Assembly (NCBI RefSeq): GCF_900187885.1
Contig: NZ_FYEK01000078.1
Coordinates: 40,809 to 104,808, forward strand
Direction: 5' to 3'
DNA from: Thermoflexus hugenholtzii JAD2
Lineage (GTDB): Bacteria > Chloroflexota > Anaerolineae > Thermoflexales > Thermoflexaceae
Length of the DNA stretch: 64,000 nt
The notes below the pieces were generated by a model that made no database searches, was not told the origin of the DNA, and saw only the letters and a list, made by a program, of their open reading frames with translations. Positions 8,917 through 16,491 of this stretch are shown here, one piece after another. The position numbers were made by a program, and so were the translations under genes. The first letter of the stretch is position 1, and each line of letters opens with the position of its first letter.

Positions 8917-9327
8917 TCACTCCAGGATCTCATACGGGCTTGGGGTGGGCCACTGAGGGAGCAATCCCATCAGCATGATGCCCGCCACCACGCACAGGCG
9001 CACCGGCTCCGTCCCGGTGTTGAACACGCGATGGGCGGTGTTCTCACGATTGTAGATGGCATCCCCCGCCTCGAACTCGTAACGCTCTCCTTCCGATTCG
9101 ATGTAACCCCTACCCTGGAGGACGAAGTAGACCTCCTCGCAGTTATGCCGGTGCAGGGGCGTGTGCGCACCGGGATCGATCTCCACGATCCCCATGATCA
9201 ATGTCTTGGTGGGAAAGCCTGTCTCCGGGTAAATCACCTTCCAGTCCCGCACGCCGGGCATGCGCTCCATGGGAGCGCCGCTCAGGAACTCCGAAGACTT
9301 GATCACCACGCGGCGTGATCCTCCCAT
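8917..9327 (-). CDS. Single-domain cupin protein
   Basis: Small beta-barrel protein of 136 residues. Cupin motif 1 is complete (PLHRHNCEEVYFVLQGRG, with two His and a Glu able to bind a metal). Motif 2 is GDAIYNRENTAHRVFNTG, with one His. ATG at 9327 with AGGAGG 7 bases before it is preferred to a start at 9345. It stands alone, 139 bases upstream of the nitrilase-like gene on the same strand. The function could be a dioxygenase, an isomerase or sugar sensing; the sequence does not decide. Confidence 0.85.
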   Translation of the reverse strand: MGGSRRVVIKSSEFLSGAPMERMPGVRDWKVIYPETGFPTKTLIMGIVEIDPGAHTPLHRHNCEEVYFVLQGRGYIESEGERYEFEAGDAIYNRENTAHRVFNTGTEPVRLCVVAGIMLMGLLPQWPTPSPYEILE

Positions 9328-9595
9328 CCGGCCACCTCCTGGCAAGTTAGAGGAGAAACGATCTTTACGCGTAGTATTGCATCAAGCAGGCAGAGAGCAA
9401 GAAGCCGAGGACCATCGATTCGAACCGGCTGTGAGACAGGAGCGCCGCATGCTCTCATTGCTTCCTTGATGCCGGTGCGGCTTACAGCTCCACAAAATGA
9501 GCATCCAGCGATAGACCTTCCGGTGAAGTGCAAGGCCGCGTGGCAACCAGCCGGATCCCGTAAACTGAAAGGCGATCCTTCCGGGGAGGCCTGTG

Positions 9596-10333
9596 ATGTC
9601 CCTGGTGCGCTACGAACATCTGAACGGAGAAGAGGCGCGTCAGATCCTGACGGCGCGTCGGCTGGCCATCCTGCCCATCGGAGCCCTGGAAGCCCACGGC
9701 CCGCATCTCCCAGTGGGCACGGACAACCTGCTGGCCCAAGCCATCGCCGAGCGGGTGGCCGAACAGGTCGGAGGCGTGCTGCTGCCCCTCCTCCCTTATG
9801 GCCAGGTCTGGTCCCTTCAGGATTTCCCCGGATCCCTCTCCATCTCCAACGAGGTCCTAAGCGGTCTCCTGGTCGACCTGGGGCTCAGCCTCCAGCGGCA
9901 GGGGGCGGCGATCCTGGCGGTGATCAACGGCCATATCGGCAACGGAGCCGCCCTCCAGGCGGCCGCCCGTCGCCTCCACGCCCTCCAAGGCCCCGTGATG
10001 TATGTCTTCACCTACCCCGGGCTCGGCGAGGCCGCCACGCGGATCTGCACCTCCCGCCCCCTGCCCGGCGGTTACTTCCACGCCGATGAGATCGAGACCT
10101 CTATGGTCCTCTATGTCGCCCCTGAACACGTGCGTCTGGATCGGATGATCCGAGAGGAACCCCGACTCCCCCCCGACTTCCCTTACCGCCCGGTCCCCTG
10201 GACCGAGATCACCCGCACCGGCGTCCTCGGCGACCCCACCCTGGCCACGGCAGAGAAAGGAGCCGCCCTCATAGAGGCCATCGTCGCCCAAATCGTCTCC
10301 GTCCTCCGCCTCGCCCTTCAGCGACTCGGATGA
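9596..10333 (+). CDS. Creatininase-family metal-dependent amidohydrolase
   Basis: Cytosolic hydrolase of 245 residues, the usual length for the creatininase/MftE family, which opens cyclic amides or trims peptides using two metals. Expected ligand motifs are present: GALEAHGPHLPVGTDN near residues 29-44 (Glu, His, Asp), NGHIGN near residue 103 and HADEIETSM near residue 160. ATG at 9596 is favoured over GTG at 9593 because GGGGAGG lies 6 bases upstream of the ATG. It is a single gene convergent with the PTS operon. The true substrate is not indicated. Confidence 0.85.
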   Translation: MSLVRYEHLNGEEARQILTARRLAILPIGALEAHGPHLPVGTDNLLAQAIAERVAEQVGGVLLPLLPYGQVWSLQDFPGSLSISNEVLSGLLVDLGLSLQRQGAAILAVINGHIGNGAALQAAARRLHALQGPVMYVFTYPGLGEAATRICTSRPLPGGYFHADEIETSMVLYVAPEHVRLDRMIREEPRLPPDFPYRPVPWTEITRTGVLGDPTLATAEKGAALIEAIVAQIVSVLRLALQRLG

Positions 10334-10367
10334 AAAACGAGAGGGGCGGGCTTTCCGCCCGCCCCTC
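10333..10367 (-). terminator. Intrinsic terminator of the PTS operon
   Basis: On the minus strand an 11-bp perfect GC stem (arms 10341-10351 and 10357-10367, 5-base loop) is followed shortly by TTTTT (10333-10337). It lies 57 bases beyond the PTS IIC stop. On the plus strand there is no T-run, so it serves mainly the minus-strand operon. Confidence 0.75.
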
Positions 10368-10423
10368 CCATCCGTCCGCGCAGGCCGAGACGCCCCCGAG
10401 GGAAGCCTCCGGTTCGGATGCGC

Positions 10424-11728
10424 TCAACGGCCCAGGATCCGGCCGATGAGGGCGATCAGCAGGGGCCAGAGCACGTAATCCGTGTCCGAGGCCCAGCTGA
10501 AGAAATCGCCGATGGCGAAGCCCAGCACCGGCCACATCAGCGCCTGCCCCACGCCCATCAGCACTCCGGCGACTACGCCCCCCAGGATGGCGCCTGGGAT
10601 CCCCCAGTATTTATTCCCATACACGCCGGCGGTGGCCCCGTGGAACCAAACGGACATGGTGGGGGCGAAGATGAAGAACGGATAACGACCCGCGGCGAAG
10701 AGGAGGGAGACCAGGACCATGGTCAGCATCCCGATCAGGCCGCCGTAGGCCATGGAGACCTGGCCGTAAGGGAAGAAGAGGGGGCAATCGAGGGCGGGGA
10801 TGGCGCCGGGGACGATGCGCTCGGCGATACCCTTGAAGGAGGGGATCAGCTCGGCGATGATCATCCGCACGCCCATGATCAGGATGGCGAAGCCGGCGGC
10901 GAAGTTGAGGGCCTGCAACAGGACCCAGATGATCGGATGCTTGCCCGCCTTGCCCGCCGCCTCCACCACGAAGCCTACGTTCAGGGCAGCCATGATGAGG
11001 TAGACCACCAAGAAGGTAGCCGCCATCAGCAGCATGGGCTCCCGCAACCACTCCAGCGCCCGCGGGAAGCGGAGGGCCTCCATGTCCCCCACCCGCCGCT
11101 TCCCTCCCCCCGACAGCAGGCGCGACAGCCACGCCGTCACCAGGACGGTCAGGGAAGAGGAGTGGCCCAGGACGAACCCACTGCCCTCGTTGACGAAGAG
11201 ATCAAAGCGATGGGTATACCAGGGCTGGATGGTCTGATAGAGGCCGGTGAACAGACTGGCCACGATCACCAGGGCCGCCCCCTCCAGCCCCAGGGCATAC
11301 CGGAAGGCAGAGACGAAGATCACGGCGTTCCAGAAGATCAGGTGACCGGTGAGGTAGATATACTTAAACCCCAGGCCGCTGAGGAGGCGGGTGAGGAGCA
11401 CGTTGATCAGGAAGGCGAAGAGCATGACCAGGCCGATCTGGATCCCGAGCTCGCTGATGATCTTCTGGGTCCCGATCTGGATCTGGACCGGCGGCAGGCC
11501 CAGGGTCTTCCCGGCCAGCTCCCCCAGTGGGAGCAGCGCTTGGACCATGAGGTTGACCCCTGCCAAGAGGATGAGCAACCCGATGGCCGTCTTGAGGGTC
11601 CCGGAGATCGTCCGCTCGACCCGCTCCCGGAGCAGGAGGAAGCCCAGCAACGCGATCAGCCCCAGGAAGAGGGACGGCTCCTGCATGAACTTCTGGATGA
11701 ATTCCAGGACAGCGCGCAAGGCCTCCAT
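10424..11728 (-). CDS. PTS sugar transporter subunit IIC, SgaT/UlaA (ascorbate-like) type
   Basis: Membrane channel of a phosphotransferase system, 434 residues with about eleven hydrophobic segments. The layout is that of the UlaA/SgaT family, which moves ascorbate-like or related sugar substrates. Characteristic stretches include YIYLTGHLIFWNAVIF, NEGSGFVLGHSSSL and LFFPYGQVSMAYGGLIGM. It is last in the operon, 9 bases after IIA, and is followed by a terminator. The companions are a lactonase-like enzyme and a KDPG-type aldolase rather than classical Ula enzymes, so the substrate may be another sugar acid or lactone. No EI or HPr gene is in the window. Confidence 0.88.
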   Translation of the reverse strand: MEALRAVLEFIQKFMQEPSLFLGLIALLGFLLLRERVERTISGTLKTAIGLLILLAGVNLMVQALLPLGELAGKTLGLPPVQIQIGTQKIISELGIQIGLVMLFAFLINVLLTRLLSGLGFKYIYLTGHLIFWNAVIFVSAFRYALGLEGAALVIVASLFTGLYQTIQPWYTHRFDLFVNEGSGFVLGHSSSLTVLVTAWLSRLLSGGGKRRVGDMEALRFPRALEWLREPMLLMAATFLVVYLIMAALNVGFVVEAAGKAGKHPIIWVLLQALNFAAGFAILIMGVRMIIAELIPSFKGIAERIVPGAIPALDCPLFFPYGQVSMAYGGLIGMLTMVLVSLLFAAGRYPFFIFAPTMSVWFHGATAGVYGNKYWGIPGAILGGVVAGVLMGVGQALMWPVLGFAIGDFFSWASDTDYVLWPLLIALIGRILGR

Positions 11729-11737
11729 GGCAACCTC

Positions 11738-12196
11738 CTATGGGGGGTTCTGGATCAAGGACCGCACCAACTCCTTCCATTGCTCGGGGGTTCCCAGGCG
11801 CGCGGCCGCTTGCGCGAGCGCGTCAGCCCGCGCCAAGAGCTCTGCCAGCTGGCGCAGGAGATCGATGTGAGCCGATCGATCGGGAGTCGCAAAAGCGATG
11901 AGCACGCGAACGGGATCGTTGTGCGATCCGAAACGAACGCCCTCCCGAACCACCACCAGGGACAGGCCCAGGCCGTTGGCCCCATCCTCCGGCCGGGCGT
12001 GGGGGATGGCCACCCCAGGGGCAATGGCGATGTAAGGGCCCAGCTCCTGACAAGTCCGAACCATGTGATCCACATACGAAGGTGTGACCAGGCCGTCGGC
12101 AGCCAGGAGCTCCCCGCTGATCCGAACTGCCTCTTCCCAGGAGCTCACGCGCTCCAGGATGCGGATGCGCCCGTCCAGGGCCTCCAGGAAATCCAC
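11738..12196 (-). CDS. PTS subunit IIA (mannitol/fructose-type EIIA)
   Basis: Cytosolic phosphocarrier of 152 residues. The phospho-accepting His is His66 in GVAIPHARPE, the pattern of the mannitol/fructose IIA family that includes UlaC. It receives phosphate from HPr and passes it to the IIB protein encoded 4 bases upstream. GTG start at 12196. The separate IIA, IIB and IIC genes match the Ula/Sga arrangement. Confidence 0.9.
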   Translation of the reverse strand: MDFLEALDGRIRILERVSSWEEAVRISGELLAADGLVTPSYVDHMVRTCQELGPYIAIAPGVAIPHARPEDGANGLGLSLVVVREGVRFGSHNDPVRVLIAFATPDRSAHIDLLRQLAELLARADALAQAAARLGTPEQWKELVRSLIQNPP

Positions 12197-12200
12197 GGGC

Positions 12201-12503
12201 TTACCCCTCCAGCCGCCGCACGGCGGCTAGCAGCTTCTCCTGGATCTCCGCTTTGTTCCCGTAGTTGGTGACCGCCACGATCTCCCGGGCCCGGGCCCGC
12301 TGGTGGAACATCTCCGCCAGGTCCGGGCCGGTGACGATGATGTCGGCCGAGATAGTAGGCGCCAGGGTGGCGTCGGCCGTCTCCACCACCGCCGGGATGC
12401 CCGCCTTTTTCAGGATCTCCTCCACCGTCATCTTCAGGTAGAGGGCGGTCCCGGTCCCCAGCCCACAAGCCGCCACGACCCGGATCGGTGGCTTCCCGCT
12501 CAC
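12201..12503 (-). CDS. PTS subunit IIB (lactose/ascorbate type)
   Basis: Phosphocarrier of 100 residues. Cys13 in AACGLGTGTA is the expected phosphocysteine with its P-loop, as in UlaB. It takes phosphate from IIA and phosphorylates the sugar crossing IIC. GTG start at 12503 with GGAGG close upstream. It follows the lactonase-like gene by 55 bases. Confidence 0.9.
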   Translation of the reverse strand: MSGKPPIRVVAACGLGTGTALYLKMTVEEILKKAGIPAVVETADATLAPTISADIIVTGPDLAEMFHQRARAREIVAVTNYGNKAEIQEKLLAAVRRLEG

Positions 12504-12558
12504 GGTGCACCTCCTCCTGCCCTCGCTGAAGGTTTCGATGCTTGATGTCCTGGACCGC

Positions 12559-13473
12559 TTATCCGATGGCCAGCGCCTGCGCCGGGTTGTGGATCAGGAG
12601 ATCCCGGATCGCCTCCTCCGGCACCCCCTCCGAGCGCAGCCACGGGACGAAGCGCAACAGGATATACGTGAGCCCCGGCCCGCCTCCGGTCCCATAGCTG
12701 GGCCAGTAGGACTTGCGTGCCATATCCCCGCCTAGCAGGATCTGCTTCCCGTAGCCCTCGGCGATCAGACGTCGGATGAACTCGACCCGGAGGCGATCCG
12801 GCGCGTATTTCTCCTTGCTGATCTGGTCGTAGCTCAGGTAAACCCCCGCCCGGGCCAGGGCCAAGTGATACTCCCATTCCATCCGGCGGTCGACGTGCCC
12901 GATGATCACCCGCGCCGGATCCACCCCTTCCGACCGCAGGAGGGCCACTTGCTCCAGGCCCATGGTGCCCGCCTCGGTGTGGGTGGAGATGGGCGCCCCG
13001 GTGAGGCGATGGGCGATGGCGGCAGCCCGGAAGACCTTCTCCTCGTTCGGCGTGATGCGATTCAGGCTGCTGCCGGCCTTGATGACCCCGGCCCGGATCC
13101 CCGTCCCGTCGATGCCCTCCACGATCTCCCGCACGAACCGATCGGCCAGCTCGTGGACCGAGCGCCCTTCCACCCAGGGGCCGGAGAAGGCCTCCTTGTG
13201 GTGGCCGGTGGCCGCGATCAGATACACGCCGGCCGCCTGGGAGATCCGATACAGGGCCTGGACGTCGCGGCCGTAATCGGGTGGGGACATCTCCACCAGC
13301 GCCTGCCCGCCCGCTTCCCGGAACCCGCGCAGCTCCTCGATGGCGACATCCTCGCGGTCCAGGATCAGGTCCGCATCCTCCACCGGGGGCCGGCAGAAGA
13401 CATGCTCATGGGCGTAGCAAACCCCCAGGGATTCCGGGGGGATATCGCCGGTCACCGTCCGAATGATCGCCAC
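12559..13473 (-). CDS. Phosphotriesterase-family hydrolase, probable sugar-phosphate lactonase
   Basis: Cytosolic amidohydrolase-superfamily enzyme of 304 residues. The binuclear metal site is complete: His22 and His24 (YAHEHVF), the bridging Lys132 (GVIKAGSS), His165 (STHTEAG), His193 (IIGHVDR) and Asp250 (LLGGDMARK). Some relatives encoded beside ascorbate-type PTS genes in mycoplasmas hydrolyse pentono-lactone-5-phosphates. By analogy this enzyme may open the lactone delivered by the PTS; that is inference from context. GTG start with GGGGAG upstream. It lies between the KDPG-type aldolase (23-base gap) and the PTS genes. A true organophosphate hydrolase role is less likely here. Confidence 0.85.
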   Translation of the reverse strand: MAIIRTVTGDIPPESLGVCYAHEHVFCRPPVEDADLILDREDVAIEELRGFREAGGQALVEMSPPDYGRDVQALYRISQAAGVYLIAATGHHKEAFSGPWVEGRSVHELADRFVREIVEGIDGTGIRAGVIKAGSSLNRITPNEEKVFRAAAIAHRLTGAPISTHTEAGTMGLEQVALLRSEGVDPARVIIGHVDRRMEWEYHLALARAGVYLSYDQISKEKYAPDRLRVEFIRRLIAEGYGKQILLGGDMARKSYWPSYGTGGGPGLTYILLRFVPWLRSEGVPEEAIRDLLIHNPAQALAIG

Positions 13474-13495
13474 AGGGCTCCCCTCCGCTTTGGGA

Positions 13496-14167
13496 TCACG
13501 GAACGCGCGCCATCTCGCCGGCGAGGGCCCGGGCCTCCCGGGCCCGGCGGATCAGCTCCTCCTTCTGTCCTTCGCGGATCAGACGGCGATCCGCCAGCCA
13601 AGTGCCGGCGCAGGCGAGCACGTTGGGCAGGCGCAGGTAATCCTGAAGGTTCCGCGCCTGGATTCCTCCGGTGGGGATGAAGCGAATCTGGGGGAAGACC
13701 GGCGCCAGGGCCTCCAGGGTCCGCACCCCGCCCATGGCCTCAGCGGGGAAGAACTTGAGCACCTCCCACCCCTGCCGCCAGGCGGCCATGACCTCTGAGG
13801 GAGTCGCCACCCCCGGGATCAGGAGGATCCTCCGCTCCCGGCACCAGCGCCCCAGCTCAGGCTCCCACCCCGGGGAGACCAGGAACTCCGCCCCTGCGGC
13901 CACTGCCTGCTCCGCCTGCTCTGGAGAAAGGATGGTCCCCGCCCCGATGCGTAGAAGCGGATCGGCTCGCCGCAGATATCGGATCACCTCGGAGGCCACC
14001 GCGGTGCGGAAGGTCACCTCCAGGAGCGGGATCCCGGCCTCCTGCAAGGCGTCCGCCAGGATGCGGGCCTCCGCCTCGCTTTCCAGAGTCGCCACCGGGA
14101 TCACCCGGACCTGGGCCATGGCCTCCAGGATCCCGCCCGATCGTTCTGTCACCGCCTCGCCGTTCAT
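13496..14167 (-). CDS. 2-keto-3-deoxy-(6-phospho)gluconate-type aldolase
   Basis: Class I aldolase of 223 residues that splits a 2-keto-3-deoxy sugar acid or its phosphate into pyruvate and an aldehyde. Glu50 (PLLEVTFRT) and the Schiff-base Lys138 (EVLKFFPAE) are in place, with the C-terminal phosphate-binding PTGGI. The ATG at 14167 overlaps the SorC stop by 4 bases, so I reject a longer frame that would read into the regulator. As part of the PTS operon it is the likely last step of the encoded pathway. No dehydratase is encoded nearby, so one step must come from elsewhere. Confidence 0.88.
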   Translation of the reverse strand: MNGEAVTERSGGILEAMAQVRVIPVATLESEAEARILADALQEAGIPLLEVTFRTAVASEVIRYLRRADPLLRIGAGTILSPEQAEQAVAAGAEFLVSPGWEPELGRWCRERRILLIPGVATPSEVMAAWRQGWEVLKFFPAEAMGGVRTLEALAPVFPQIRFIPTGGIQARNLQDYLRLPNVLACAGTWLADRRLIREGQKEELIRRAREARALAGEMARVP

Positions 14168-15162
14168 CCGCGGGCCTCCGGGGACCTTTGGAGATGAAGG
14201 TTCAGGACCTCCGTGGCCGCCCCTTTGTCCGTGATCAGGATGTCGATCAGGCCGCTGCGCAGGGCCGCCAGGATCGCCGGGGCCTTCACCGTCCCTCCGG
14301 CCACTGCGATCACACAGGGGATGCGCCGGATATCCTCCAGGGTGAGGCCGATGGTCCTTCGATCGAAGGGCGTGCTCACCGGGCACCCGTTCAGGTCCAG
14401 ATACCGGCCGCAGAGGTAGCCCACAGCGCCCCGCCGGCGCAGCTCCGCCAAGTCCTCGTCCGAGAGATAGCCGGCGCGCTTCAGCGAGGAGGCCTCGGCC
14501 TGGGTCGTCCCGATGCCTACCAGCAACAGATCGGCGCTCCGGGCCAGGTCCAGGACCTCCTGGATGGCCCGCTCCTCCAGCAGGCGCTGGGCCACCTCCT
14601 CGCGCTCTACCATCACCGGCGCATGCAGGTAATACCCCTGAGCCCCCAGGGTCTCCGCCAGCTTGCGGACGATGGCCGGGGTATCACAGGGTTGGCGCCC
14701 CCCCAGGGCCCCCAGGCACTGGACAATCCGCAGCCGTGGATACGAGGAGGAAGGAAGTGCCTGGACCACCTCCCACAGGGTGGTCCCCCAGGTGACGGCC
14801 ACCGTCATCCCGTCCCGGAGGTGGGGGAGCACCTCGAGAGCGGCCAGCTTCCCCAGCTGGCCGAGCAGCTCCCGGTAGGAGGAGTTCTCCGCATCCAGGA
14901 CGCGGGCGCCCTGTAGGGAGAAGGCCTCCATCAGCTGGCTTTCCAGGTGGGGGACGGTTTTCACGGGCCACCGGATGTGGATCTGGACGATGCCCTTGCG
15001 CCGCGCCTCGCTGAGGAGGCGGGAGACCATAGAGCGGCTCAGCCCCAGCCGCCGGGCGATGCGGGCCTGATCCCAGCCGCGCTGGTAATACAGGCTGGCC
15101 ACATAGGCCAGCAGCTCCTCACGGGTCGGAAACAGAGAAGACGTCCTCCGAGGCATCCCCAT
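14164..15162 (-). CDS. SorC-family sugar-binding transcriptional regulator
   Basis: DNA-binding regulator of 332 residues and first gene of the PTS operon. The N-terminal helix-turn-helix is clear (WDQARIARRLGLSRSMVSRL, about residues 29-48). The rest is the SorC/DeoR sugar-phosphate-binding domain (VTWGTTLWEVVQAL, LLLVGIGTTQ, VAGGTVKAPAI). The start is uncertain: ATG at 15162 or 15156 gives the usual family length, while ATG at 15225 would add an arginine/glycine-rich tail. No good ribosome site marks any of them. The protein probably controls its own operon through the palindrome just downstream of the promoter. Confidence 0.85.
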   Translation of the reverse strand: MGMPRRTSSLFPTREELLAYVASLYYQRGWDQARIARRLGLSRSMVSRLLSEARRKGIVQIHIRWPVKTVPHLESQLMEAFSLQGARVLDAENSSYRELLGQLGKLAALEVLPHLRDGMTVAVTWGTTLWEVVQALPSSSYPRLRIVQCLGALGGRQPCDTPAIVRKLAETLGAQGYYLHAPVMVEREEVAQRLLEERAIQEVLDLARSADLLLVGIGTTQAEASSLKRAGYLSDEDLAELRRRGAVGYLCGRYLDLNGCPVSTPFDRRTIGLTLEDIRRIPCVIAVAGGTVKAPAILAALRSGLIDILITDKGAATEVLNLHLQRSPEARG

Positions 15163-15234
15163 CCCACGCGCCGGAAGGATTCCCGCTCGCCGCCCACAAG
15201 CCCCAAGCCTTCCTCTGCCCCACATGAGCAAATG

Positions 15235-15247
15235 TGCATTTTATGCA
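15235..15247. promoter_or_regulatory. Palindromic operator candidate of the PTS operon
   Basis: TGCAT-TTT-ATGCA, a perfect 5-3-5 inverted repeat. It lies about 10-20 bases downstream of the expected transcription start of the promoter at 15263-15291. That is a good position for auto-repression by SorC. The palindrome is seen; the role is inferred. Confidence 0.45.
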
Positions 15248-15262
15248 ACTACGTTCGAGGCG

Positions 15263-15291
15263 ATTATAAACAGGGTTTTCGGGCCTGTCAA
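15263..15291 (-). promoter_or_regulatory. Consensus sigma-70-type promoter of the PTS operon
   Basis: On the minus strand TTGACA (15286-15291), a 17-base spacer, then TATAAT (15263-15268). Both hexamers are perfect matches, which is striking in such GC-rich DNA. It predicts a start near 15256, upstream of the SorC gene. Confidence 0.8.
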
Positions 15292-15356
15292 CCCTTTCGG
15301 CCCGGGCTTTAGGACCGGGGAGGTTGAGGGACGTGCGAGGGCTCGATCGTTCGGAC

Positions 15357-16430
15357 TCACCCCCCACGAGGGGATGGGGCCCGCAGGTTCCTGTGCGTAA
15401 AGGGGCGGTGAAGGGACCACCTCTGTCGCCAAGTGCCGACCAGCCCCTGGGGGAAAGACAGCACGATGATCACGTAGAAAAGACCGAACAGCAGGAACCA
15501 GATGGGGCCGAACATCCGATTGAACAGATAGCCGACGAGCTCCAGCAACGCCGCGCCGAACATCGGGCCGCTCAGGGTCCCCACCCCACCCACCAAGGTC
15601 ATCAACAACGCCTGGATCGTGGTGTTCACGCTCAGGAGCGAAGGGGTGGCGTTTTTGTTCAGCAAAGCGTTCAGCGATCCCGCCAGGGCGGCCAACGTCC
15701 CGGAGAACACGAAGGCCAGCAACCGGAAGACGAAGGGGGAATAGCCCAGCGCGACCGCGCGCTCCTCGTTCTCCCGCAAGGCAACCCAGACCCGGCCGGT
15801 GGGAGAATCCACCAGCCGTCGCGCCAGGAAATAGGCCCCCACCATGAAAAACAGAGCCACATAGTAGAACCGCAGGCGATGCACCGCCGGATCCAGCCAG
15901 GCCGGGACGGGGATGCCCTGAAGGCCATCCTCGGCACCCGTGTATTGCCGGAAATCCGGAGCCTCGCTCAGGATGAAAGCGGCTTGAGCCAGCGCCAGGG
16001 TCACCATCGCCAGATAGACCCCGCGAACCCGTAAGGAGAGGACGCCCACAATCCCGCTGAGCACTACCGCGAGGAGCACTGTGGATAGCAGGGCGATCGG
16101 AAGGGAGGCATGGAGATGCTTGAGCAGGATGCCCGTGGCATAGGCCCCGCCGCCGAAGAACAGCGCGTGGCCGAAAGACAGAACGCCCGTGTAACCGATC
16201 AGGAGGTCGTAGCTGAGGGCGTAGACCGCCATCAGGTAGACGCGGATCAGCAGGCCCTGGAGGAAGCGTGGCCATCCAGATTCCACAGGCTCACGGAAAA
16301 CCCCGCTGAGCATGAAGGGCAACCCGACCAGGATGCCCAGACCGATCAGCCATCCTATGTGCGGTTGGATCCATCGCCGGAGCGCTTGAAGCGGCGAAAG
16401 GCTCATCCACCGTCCTCCGATTCGCTCCAT
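15357..16430 (-). CDS. Liv-type ABC transporter permease, LivM family
   Basis: Inner-membrane permease of 357 residues with about nine hydrophobic segments and the LivM landmarks GYTGVLSFGHALFFGGGAY and LRENEERAVALGYSPFVFRLLAFVFSG (split here only by family spacing). It forms the channel with the LivH-type protein. I choose the ATG at 16430 because AGGAGG sits 8 bases upstream; an ATG at 16406 also has a GGAGG. It is last in the long TetR-led operon, 61 bases after livH. Confidence 0.88.
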   Translation of the reverse strand: MERIGGRWMSLSPLQALRRWIQPHIGWLIGLGILVGLPFMLSGVFREPVESGWPRFLQGLLIRVYLMAVYALSYDLLIGYTGVLSFGHALFFGGGAYATGILLKHLHASLPIALLSTVLLAVVLSGIVGVLSLRVRGVYLAMVTLALAQAAFILSEAPDFRQYTGAEDGLQGIPVPAWLDPAVHRLRFYYVALFFMVGAYFLARRLVDSPTGRVWVALRENEERAVALGYSPFVFRLLAFVFSGTLAALAGSLNALLNKNATPSLLSVNTTIQALLMTLVGGVGTLSGPMFGAALLELVGYLFNRMFGPIWFLLFGLFYVIIVLSFPQGLVGTWRQRWSLHRPFTHRNLRAPSPRGG

Positions 16431-16491
16431 CCGCGCTGCCTCCTGGGATTTCCTCACCGCAGCATTCCAAGGAGGACCCGGCCGCTCATTA

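Noticed and set aside
10341..10367. Bidirectional terminator for the creatininase gene as well
   Set aside because: The T-run is present only on the minus-strand side, so I assign it to the PTS operon alone.
10418..12271. Open frame of 617 codons on the plus strand opposite the PTS IIC and IIA genes
   Set aside because: Acidic, low-complexity translation opposite proteins with clear PTS motifs.
12559..13473. Organophosphate-degrading phosphotriesterase
   Set aside because: The metal site fits the family, but the operon context with a PTS and an aldolase favours a sugar-lactone substrate.
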